16,043 nt of DNA from assembly GCA_023399295.1 (NCBI GenBank), contig JAEWQF010000036.1, forward strand, positions 1-16,043. Reading direction: 5' to 3'. The translations under genes and the position numbers were made by a program. Of the stretch, positions 1 to 6,797 are shown in pieces. The notes under the pieces were generated by a model that was not told the DNA's origin, did not search any database, and was given only the letters and a program-made list of their open reading frames with translations. This stretch comes from Bacteroidota bacterium. GTDB taxonomy: Bacteria; Bacteroidota; Bacteroidia; Bacteroidales; Dysgonomonadaceae. Numbering within the stretch: the stretch's first letter is position 1; each line of letters starts with the position of its first letter.

Positions 1-1738
1 GCTCATCACCGTGATAGCCGGCAAAACGGGCACCGTTACGTCGGATCAGCTCATAGGGGTCATCGAGCGCCAGCAGCAGTGCTTCTGTAAGATGCTTGTC
101 GTCGGAGTAGAGGATCCGTTGCAACGCTTGCATCCGCACACTATAGTGTGGACTATCCTGCAGGGTACGGAGCAGCTGTTCCGGATATCCCTTGGGTGGG
201 CGGTGTGAGAGCATCTTCAGTGCAAGCGACTGCAGGTTGGGGTTGTCGCTATGCAGGTACTCCTTCCATACCCCATTCTTGTGGCGGTTCAGTGCCAGGT
301 CGCGGTTCAGCATCCGGGAACGGGTCAACGGAACAACGCCTACAGTAGCGGGGAGGAGCCGGTAGGTGGGATCACCCACCAGATGCGACTCAAGGGTCTG
401 GATCTCTCTCTGCCAGAAGCCGATGCGCGCACCTTCGGCCAGCATGCCGATCAGCTCCATCGACCATTTGTCTTGCAGCACATTGACCGTGTTACCCTGA
501 GTCACCACCGTCTTTCCGTCGGTGAAGATATGATAGCCGGCCACATATCCGGGTTGGTGGAAGGAGCCGTTGTAACAGGCATCGAAGATGGTGATGCGGG
601 GTTGCGGGCGCAATGTCGCAATGTCGGCGAGCACCATGTTGATGTCGGCAGCCAGCAGCGAGTCGCTCACGCGGGTGCTGTCGAGCCGTTCGGGTGCGAA
701 GAAATCGGGTAATAGGGCGTAATCGCTCATCACGCTCTTTTCAAAGGCATCCCTGCGCTCGCCGCTGTAGCGGCGATAACTGTTCCGGAGTGAGGCCGAT
801 AGGATCTCCAGCGGCCCGGTGGCACCTTCGCGGTTCATGCCCAGCTGATTGGGAGCGGGATAGGCACCGTTGATATATTGTGTATCGAAGGCACCATGCT
901 CGTGGAAGACGAAGAGATCGGTACCGGGTGCCTGTAACCGTTCATAGAGTCGGTATTTCATGAAGGGATCCTGGCGGTAGTTGTAGAATGCATTGCCATC
1001 TGCCGTACGGAATGCTCCCGGGAACTGTTCCCGGATCGCGAACTGTTGGTTGTGCCAGGCGGTGAGGCAGTCGGAGTTGTACCCATGGCCATTGAAGAAT
1101 CGGATCCGATCGGCATGATTCACCTCCCTGTGGGCCTCCACCACCTTGCGGAGATAACGCCTAAGCAGTTCATCGGTATCTTCCCCCATGTCGGAGGGAG
1201 GCATCATGCGGGCAGAGTAGAACTCACTCTCCACCACCTGGGGCGAGCGTTCCGTCAACGTGTAATAGAAATGGCGGGGGTTCTTCTCGTCGACGCTGAG
1301 AAAACGGAACTCCAGATCCAGGTCGTCGTAGAAACGGTCGCTGGTCACCGACGATTCCTCGATGGGGAATTCCTTCTCGTTCATCTTGAAGGCGGTGGTG
1401 GCATGCTGGAAGTTGCGCAGACGCACCACGGGTATGTCGCCGACAAAGACGGCCCCCTCCATCACCGGCTTGCGGCGGTAGATCTGCCGGATCTCCTCCC
1501 GCAATGTTTCGGGATTGTCCCAGTTGCCGATCATCACGACAACCCCCAATCCCTCTTCCTCCAATACTGCTTTATAGGCCATCACCTCGTCGGAGGCTTT
1601 CGCAAAGCTCCCGGAGTCGATCACAATCAGAAAACGACTCTCGAATCTGCCATTTTCAGGGATGAGACGTTCTGTTGCCGCCAGGGCAAAGAGGGTGGCG
1701 AGCAGGTATCCTATAGCTGTGGTTTTGATTTTCTTCAT
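1..1738 (-). CDS. Secreted gingipain-like (C25/caspase-fold) protein, paralog C, 3' end cut by window edge
   Basis: I translated this frame from the ATG at 1738; it stays open for 579 codons to the window edge, so the C terminus is missing. Residues 1-22 form a Sec-type signal peptide (basic start, then a Leu/Ala-rich core). The rest matches the two complete paralogs in the same operon: VGDIP (99-103), RFYDDLDLEF (135-144), a His-Gly motif HEHG (279-282), DACYNG (386-391), NTVNVLQD (416-423) and LESHLVGDPTYR (449-460). His-Gly followed by Asp-Ala-Cys is the clan CD (caspase/gingipain) dyad arrangement, so H281 and C388 are the predicted catalytic pair. After about residue 470 a helical, HEAT-like region begins, including DPYELIRR near the edge. 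The start lies 11 bp after paralog B, so the two are almost certainly cotranscribed. Protease activity is inferred, not shown. Confidence 0.9.
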   Translation of the reverse strand, partial: MKKIKTTAIGYLLATLFALAATERLIPENGRFESRFLIVIDSGSFAKASDEVMAYKAVLEEEGLGVVVMIGNWDNPETLREEIRQIYRRKPVMEGAVFVGDIPVVRLRNFQHATTAFKMNEKEFPIEESSVTSDRFYDDLDLEFRFLSVDEKNPRHFYYTLTERSPQVVESEFYSARMMPPSDMGEDTDELLRRYLRKVVEAHREVNHADRIRFFNGHGYNSDCLTAWHNQQFAIREQFPGAFRTADGNAFYNYRQDPFMKYRLYERLQAPGTDLFVFHEHGAFDTQYINGAYPAPNQLGMNREGATGPLEILSASLRNSYRRYSGERRDAFEKSVMSDYALLPDFFAPERLDSTRVSDSLLAADINMVLADIATLRPQPRITIFDACYNGSFHQPGYVAGYHIFTDGKTVVTQGNTVNVLQDKWSMELIGMLAEGARIGFWQREIQTLESHLVGDPTYRLLPATVGVVPLTRSRMLNRDLALNRHKNGVWKEYLHSDNPNLQSLALKMLSHRPPKGYPEQLLRTLQDSPHYSVRMQALQRILYSDDKHLTEALLLALDDPYELIRRNGARFAGYHGDE

Positions 1739-1749
1739 TTCAATTGTCG

Positions 1750-3912
1750 CTATCGCATATGATGTTCGATTCGTGCAATGCTTTTCTCCAGCTCATTGCG
1801 CAGCTGTTGGGAGGATTGGGTTTGTGCGGCCACCTCCCTGAGGGAGGTCACGATCTCCTCTCTGCGGCAGGAATGGGTGAACCAGCCGAGTGCCTCGGTA
1901 AGCGCGATACGCAGTGTGGGCTCCTCGTTCTCATCGGCCACTACCCGGAGATAATCTCCCACCTGTTTGTGGTAGTTGTTGTTGCGCAGCATCCTTGCTG
2001 CGGATATTCTGCTCTTTAACGGTTTCTCCCTGTCGGCCACGTCATCGGCCATGGCAGCGATCCGTTTGCGGGAACCGAATTGCCGCTGGAACGCATCCCA
2101 CACCTTCTCCCGGTCGGGATAGGAGCTGTTCTGATCCAGCTGCCGTTTCATCTCCGCCTCCATCCGGTCGAAATCCATCCGGTCGAAGGTGAAGGTGACA
2201 TTGAAATGAACCCGTTCATCGAGGTAATTGTCGAGGTAGGTTTTGACCAGGAAAGGAATAAAATGATCGGAGCCGATGGCACCCATGGCATATACCGATT
2301 TGCGTCGGATAAACTCGAAGGGGTCGTTGATTGACTGCTCCAGCAGCTTTGCATAATGATCGCCGCCATAGAGCTGGAGGAGAAGGAAGGCCTGCAGCCG
2401 CACCGAGTGGTGGGACGACTCGTTGTAGGCCCTTGCGAGCAGTTCTGCCATTCCGGGATATCCCAGGTCGGATAGCTTGTGCAGCGCCAGCCCTTTCAGA
2501 TCGGGATGCTCCGCTTCTTCGAAGAGTGCCAGCCAGTGGGCGTTGTCGGTGGAGCGAAGGTCTACCCGTGAAGCAGCATTGCCTGCAAACCGGAAGGTGG
2601 GGTCGCCGATGATGTGCGACTCCAGGATGTTGATCTCGCGGGCCCACTCACCCACGCGGAAGCCAAGGCCCAACAGTCCCAGCAGGTCGGTGGAGCTCTT
2701 GTCCTGCAACACGTTGACACTGTTGGCAAAGGTTACGACCGTTTTACCGGCAGCAAAGATATACTCACCGGCGATGTAACGCTCCTCACGGAAGTCACCG
2801 TTGTAGCAAGCATCGAAGAGTACCATCCGGGCATTGGGAGCAATGAGCGGCACGTCGTCGAGGACGATACCGGTACGCAAGTCGAGAAGCGAGTCGGCCG
2901 CCAGCTGCGCCGACTCATCTACGCCGGCAAACCAGAGCGAGTCGAGCTGATAGTGCTCCGTCCAGGATTGTATCAGTCGTTTCCTCTGTGCCGCATCACC
3001 GGTCCGGCGAAGTGTCTCCCGGAAAAGGCGGCGTCCTGCCTCCATCTGCTCTTCACCCTCCTCGGTTTTCGGCAGGGCTGTCAGGTACTGCCTGTCGGGT
3101 GTTCCATGCTCGTGGAAGAGCATCAGGTCTAGTTCCTCTCTGCGAAGTTCTTCTGTCACCAGCTCCTTCATATAAGGGTACATATCGAAAAAGAGAAACT
3201 TCGCCGATTTTTTGTTGCGGAAGGCGGCCGGGATCTGCTCCCGGATCATCATTCCCTGGTCGCGCCAGGCGGTGAGACTGTTGGAGAAGGAGCCCTCGCC
3301 CGTATAAGCGGTGACCACATCGAGCGCATTCTGCTGTTCCCGTTCGAGCAGGAGTTTCCGGAAATAGTCGCGTATCTGTTGGTATCCCTTTTCACCCTGT
3401 CGTGTGGGTTTGAGCCGCCCGCTGTAGATGTCGCTCTGGATGTACTGAGGCGAGTCGCCCCGTAGCGAATAGTAGTGCAGGAGCGGATCTCCTTCCTCAC
3501 CTCCGATGGATTCGAACCGGAGGTCGAAATCGTCGTAAAAACGGTCAGAAGGCACCGAAGAGCTTCTTTGCGGGTAACGCTCCTGGTCCATCTTGAAGGC
3601 GGAGGTGAGGTGTTGCGCATCGCGAATCATCGGTATCGGTATCTGACCCACCAGGATTGTTCCTTCCAGTTGGTGGTGCTGATAGAGATGGTGCAGTTGT
3701 TGCCGCAACTCATCGGGTTCTCCCCAGCTCCCTGAGAGGAGCAACGGTGTGAACCCTTCCCGCTCAAGCAGGTTGCTGTAGGCATCGATCTCCGTCTTGC
3801 AAGCGGTGTAGGTGGGTTGATCCACCACGATGGCAAAACCCTTTCCTGCAGCTATCACCCCGAAAGAGAAAAGCAGGGTGAGGGCTGTCAGTAATACATA
3901 TTTATGAACCAT
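1750..3912 (-). CDS. Secreted gingipain-like (C25/caspase-fold) protein with HEAT-like C terminus, paralog B
   Basis: A complete 720-aa protein. Residues 1-22 are a Sec signal peptide ending in AAG, with no lipobox Cys, so the product is exported but not obviously lipidated. The caspase-like half carries VGQIPIP (88-94), RFYDDFDLRF (124-133), HEHG (267-270), DACYNG (367-372), NSVNVLQD (397-404) and LESHIIGDPTFRF (430-442). H269 and C369 are the predicted dyad; the GDPT motif after the Cys is typical of C25-family relatives. Residues from about 455 to 720 form repeated helical pairs resembling HEAT repeats, such as the helix starting DPFEFIRRK. The C terminus is helical and charged and shows no beta-rich T9SS sorting domain. 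It starts 16 bp after the beta-barrel gene and ends 11 bp before paralog C. Substrate and activity are unknown; a noncatalytic caspase-fold role cannot be excluded. Confidence 0.92.
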   Translation of the reverse strand: MVHKYVLLTALTLLFSFGVIAAGKGFAIVVDQPTYTACKTEIDAYSNLLEREGFTPLLLSGSWGEPDELRQQLHHLYQHHQLEGTILVGQIPIPMIRDAQHLTSAFKMDQERYPQRSSSVPSDRFYDDFDLRFESIGGEEGDPLLHYYSLRGDSPQYIQSDIYSGRLKPTRQGEKGYQQIRDYFRKLLLEREQQNALDVVTAYTGEGSFSNSLTAWRDQGMMIREQIPAAFRNKKSAKFLFFDMYPYMKELVTEELRREELDLMLFHEHGTPDRQYLTALPKTEEGEEQMEAGRRLFRETLRRTGDAAQRKRLIQSWTEHYQLDSLWFAGVDESAQLAADSLLDLRTGIVLDDVPLIAPNARMVLFDACYNGDFREERYIAGEYIFAAGKTVVTFANSVNVLQDKSSTDLLGLLGLGFRVGEWAREINILESHIIGDPTFRFAGNAASRVDLRSTDNAHWLALFEEAEHPDLKGLALHKLSDLGYPGMAELLARAYNESSHHSVRLQAFLLLQLYGGDHYAKLLEQSINDPFEFIRRKSVYAMGAIGSDHFIPFLVKTYLDNYLDERVHFNVTFTFDRMDFDRMEAEMKRQLDQNSSYPDREKVWDAFQRQFGSRKRIAAMADDVADREKPLKSRISAARMLRNNNYHKQVGDYLRVVADENEEPTLRIALTEALGWFTHSCRREEIVTSLREVAAQTQSSQQLRNELEKSIARIEHHMR

Positions 3913-3928
3913 TGTCTGTAGGTTTTAA

Positions 3929-5500
3929 TTAAAAGGTAAGCCCCATAGCCAGTTGGGTGATCACCCGCACGTCGTCACCTTCGGTTGCTTTGTAATAGTC
4001 TGCGGCGAGTTTCAGATATGCACCGCTCTTCTGCGAGGAGAGCGCGGTGAAGTAACTGATGCTGCCACCCACCTTGAAGTAATCCTGTGTCAGATAGGCC
4101 ACCTCGGGTTGCATGAATTCGGTGATCACTATCGACCCGGGATCGGCACCACCGTAGAGATAATCCCCTTCCCGGTTCATTTTACGAACAAGGTCGGCAC
4201 CCAGCACCCAACGGGAGCTCCCATGTGAGGGAAGGTTCAGCTTGGCATCTGCCCCCAGGTAGAGATTGCGGATCTTCAGGTGGGACACCGGCATGAGATA
4301 GTTGTCGTCCGTCACCGTGTAAAGCGCATGGAGGCCCGCTTTCCAGCTGAACTCCTGTGCTGCGTTGCGGTAAAAGTCGTACGACAGGCGGTAGGCATCG
4401 CGTCGGTAGGTGGAGCGGATGCTGCTGTAGAGATCGACCCATTGCTGCACCTCGTAGCTGTTGTCAAGCACCTGTACAAACTCGATGCCATCTGTTCGAC
4501 TGCTGCGGTAAGAGAGATCCAGCCGGTTCAAGTTGACCCCCTCATGCAGCAGTGCCGCATGACCATAGAGCTCCTGCTGACGGAGTGTTCCCTCCTTGCG
4601 GGGTTTGGTGATGTCTCTCACCGCCTCTTCCACGCGGAAGCTGTATCCCCCTTCTGCAAAAAGACGTAGGGCTTGTTGTTGCCAACCGTACTGCAATCCG
4701 GCACCCACTGTATTGGCATCGTATATGAAGCTGCCCAGCGACTGCAGGCCACCAATCACGGAAGTGTAGTGGTTGCCCAGACCCCGCATCACGAAGACAT
4801 CCTGGTTCACCTGGTTGTCGCTGTTGCTGTGAGCGCGTGTCTCCTGGATCATGTTTGCATATTCCAGGTTGAATCCCAGCCGATGTGATCCGAAGATGGC
4901 CGCGACACCCGGCTTCAGGTGGATGGAGTAGTGGTAAAGCTCCGAGCGGGGATCCATCTGTTTGGCCCCTGTCTCCGCATTGTATTCCGCCTGGATACCC
5001 AATAGGTAGCGTTCGAACAGCGGCTTCGAGGAGACCTTCATCTGCAGGTTGTATTGCTGTTTCTTCCAATCACTCAGGTTGGGATCGACCGGATAGTAGG
5101 GCATCCCACGGTAGGGATCGAGCATCGCCGTGTTGAATCGTGTATCGCGAAGGGTTTCATTGTTGTAGGAAAAGCGACCCCAGGCATAGGCATTGCCCAG
5201 CTGTTGTCCACCCTCTGTCTCCACAGTGAGCTGACGCTCCTTTTCACCCTGCTGCACTCTTTTGAACGCACCGTCGGTCATCTGATATCCGGCCTCGAGA
5301 GAACCATAACTCCTCAGGCTATCGAGTCCGATGCCGGCACTGTTGTTGCTCTCAAACCAGGTGGCACGTGCCTTCCGCAACTCAATAGAGAGGGGCGATG
5401 AAAGCGTTTTCTCTTCCTGTGCGAAGGTGTAGCTCATCAGCTGTAGGGCTACAGCCGTCAGCAACAGCCCTTTGATAGATTGTTTGTATATGCTGTTCAT
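3929..5500 (-). CDS. Outer-membrane beta-barrel protein, DUF6850-like
   Basis: A 523-aa predicted outer-membrane barrel. The frame is also open to an ATG at 5536, but I chose the ATG at 5500. It gives a clean signal peptide (MNSIYKQSIKG, a hydrophobic core, cleavage after A27 in TFA-QEE) and a 17-bp gap, whereas the longer form would overlap the upstream gene and bury the signal peptide. The mature protein alternates polar and aromatic residues in strand-like stretches throughout and ends in GLTF, the terminal aromatic residue expected for BAM-inserted barrels. The WFESNNSAGIGLD stretch near residue 48 resembles the start of proteins I recall as the DUF6850 outer-membrane family, which sit beside DUF4876 and TonB-receptor genes; this assignment is from memory. 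It lies in the middle of the six-gene unit, so it probably acts in the outer membrane with the receptor and lipoprotein. Ligand unknown. Confidence 0.9.
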   Translation of the reverse strand: MNSIYKQSIKGLLLTAVALQLMSYTFAQEEKTLSSPLSIELRKARATWFESNNSAGIGLDSLRSYGSLEAGYQMTDGAFKRVQQGEKERQLTVETEGGQQLGNAYAWGRFSYNNETLRDTRFNTAMLDPYRGMPYYPVDPNLSDWKKQQYNLQMKVSSKPLFERYLLGIQAEYNAETGAKQMDPRSELYHYSIHLKPGVAAIFGSHRLGFNLEYANMIQETRAHSNSDNQVNQDVFVMRGLGNHYTSVIGGLQSLGSFIYDANTVGAGLQYGWQQQALRLFAEGGYSFRVEEAVRDITKPRKEGTLRQQELYGHAALLHEGVNLNRLDLSYRSSRTDGIEFVQVLDNSYEVQQWVDLYSSIRSTYRRDAYRLSYDFYRNAAQEFSWKAGLHALYTVTDDNYLMPVSHLKIRNLYLGADAKLNLPSHGSSRWVLGADLVRKMNREGDYLYGGADPGSIVITEFMQPEVAYLTQDYFKVGGSISYFTALSSQKSGAYLKLAADYYKATEGDDVRVITQLAMGLTF

Positions 5501-5517
5501 AATCGTTCCTCTATTTG

Positions 5518-6738
5518 CTATTTCCAGGTGTTCCATGAAGGAGTCTGCGCATTGTATCTCCTGATCTGCGGGGAATCCATCACCTCAAAATCTTCGGTAC
5601 TGTTGTTGGTATCCTGCAGGATGACCCTTCCATCGGGATGTGTCTCCTTCACCTTTCTGGCCACACTCTTGGCCACATAGGTGCCATTCACCGTGGCTGC
5701 ACCGGCATCCAGTACCGCCGGCATCCGCTTCAGCTCCATCTGGTTGGGGTTTCCCACGTTCTCCAGGGCATCGACCACCGATTCGATGGGTATCCGGTAG
5801 TTCTTTGTTGTTGCACCCACGGGACTCACCACCTCGGTGCCACTGTTGGGATCGATCGGATCTGATGGGACAAACAGCACAAAAGCACCTCCAAAGACAG
5901 TTGTCAGCCACTGCGGTGTGGGTGAGGGCCAGAATGCCATCTTCATGTTGATGGCAGGGTTATCCTGAATCAGCGACGTGGTCCTTACAAGTGTCTCAAA
6001 CTCGGCGCTCAGCAGGTTGACCGGTGCGGTGGGGTTGAGGTTGGCTTTGGTGTGGTCATCGGCCATCTGGGCGATGATGATCGACTCACCCGGCAACAGG
6101 GGGTAATCGGTCGTATCGGGTACCTGCCATATCTGCAGGGCATAGACATACTGGTCGGCATCCTCTCCCGGCCATACAGGCAGGTTGGCGGTGGCAGTCA
6201 GCGGGTTGATGATGGCAATGGCGAGACCGCGAATGTTCTGCTCGAGGTCGCTGTTGTTGTAGATCTCGTAGAACTGGTCACGGAAGTAGGAGCCACCGGT
6301 GGGTGTTCTCGATCCGCTGTAGTAGACCTCCTTGAAGAGGAGTGCTCCTGCCCTGGCAGCACCCACTTCCACGGTGATCGTCTCCTGATCATCCACGATG
6401 CCCACATTCACCACGTTGCCGTTGTAGTTGTAGGTGAACCCGTCCTCGCTCTTCTCCGCACTCACCGTAATGGTATAGATGCCGGGAATGATGTTCTCAA
6501 CCGTGACCGGTTGATTGGGTGTCATGGTGGTTGTCAGTTCATAGCGCTCTGCAAAGTTGACAAGCTTCACTTGCATCTGATCGGGCAGTGGTGCCGTACC
6601 CAGATTGAGATTCACCTCGATGGTGGCACTCAGGGGTAACATCTTCTCCGTTTCCGAGACACTCTGGAACTGTTCACAGGAGAGCAGCGCCAGCATCAAC
6701 GGAAGGAGCAGGGTGTATCTTCTTATTTTCTGATTCAT
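5518..6738 (-). CDS. DUF4876-type lipoprotein
   Basis: A 406-aa predicted lipoprotein. Basic residues at 4-7, a Leu-rich core and the lipobox LLSC (Cys21) point to signal peptidase II processing and membrane anchoring. Residues about 38-125 look like a beta-sandwich of the carboxypeptidase-regulatory type, with the phrase ENIIPGIYTITV. A second domain opens at 133 with LLFKEVYYSGSRTPTGG, then DQFYEIYNNSD (154-164) and LLPGESIIIAQ (214-224). This order resembles a lamin-tail-like fold and matches what I know of DUF4876. The C terminus, with ILQDTNNSTEDFEV (373-386), is also typical of that family as I recall it. It sits between the TonB receptor (59-bp gap) and the barrel protein (17-bp gap), suggesting a surface or periplasmic accessory to the receptor. 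This is not a SusD protein: no TPR-rich SusD pattern is visible. Confidence 0.9.
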   Translation of the reverse strand: MNQKIRRYTLLLPLMLALLSCEQFQSVSETEKMLPLSATIEVNLNLGTAPLPDQMQVKLVNFAERYELTTTMTPNQPVTVENIIPGIYTITVSAEKSEDGFTYNYNGNVVNVGIVDDQETITVEVGAARAGALLFKEVYYSGSRTPTGGSYFRDQFYEIYNNSDLEQNIRGLAIAIINPLTATANLPVWPGEDADQYVYALQIWQVPDTTDYPLLPGESIIIAQMADDHTKANLNPTAPVNLLSAEFETLVRTTSLIQDNPAINMKMAFWPSPTPQWLTTVFGGAFVLFVPSDPIDPNSGTEVVSPVGATTKNYRIPIESVVDALENVGNPNQMELKRMPAVLDAGAATVNGTYVAKSVARKVKETHPDGRVILQDTNNSTEDFEVMDSPQIRRYNAQTPSWNTWK

Positions 6739-6797
6739 ATGATTTCTTGTTGTTGGTCGAACGTTTTAATTGGGATGCATCTAATTGTCACTGCGTT

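Noticed and set aside
1046..1762. Plus-strand open frame of 238 codons opposite paralog C
   Set aside because: It lies wholly antisense to a minus-strand gene with clear paralogs, has a composition rich in His/Val/Gly typical of complementary-strand shadows, and shows no recognisable domain.
5501..5536. ATG at 5536 as the start of the beta-barrel protein
   Set aside because: It would overlap the lipoprotein gene and place 12 polar residues before a normal signal peptide start at 5500.
6052..6639. Plus-strand open frame of 195 codons
   Set aside because: Antisense to the lipoprotein gene, which has a lipobox and family motifs; no signal or domain is visible in the shadow frame.
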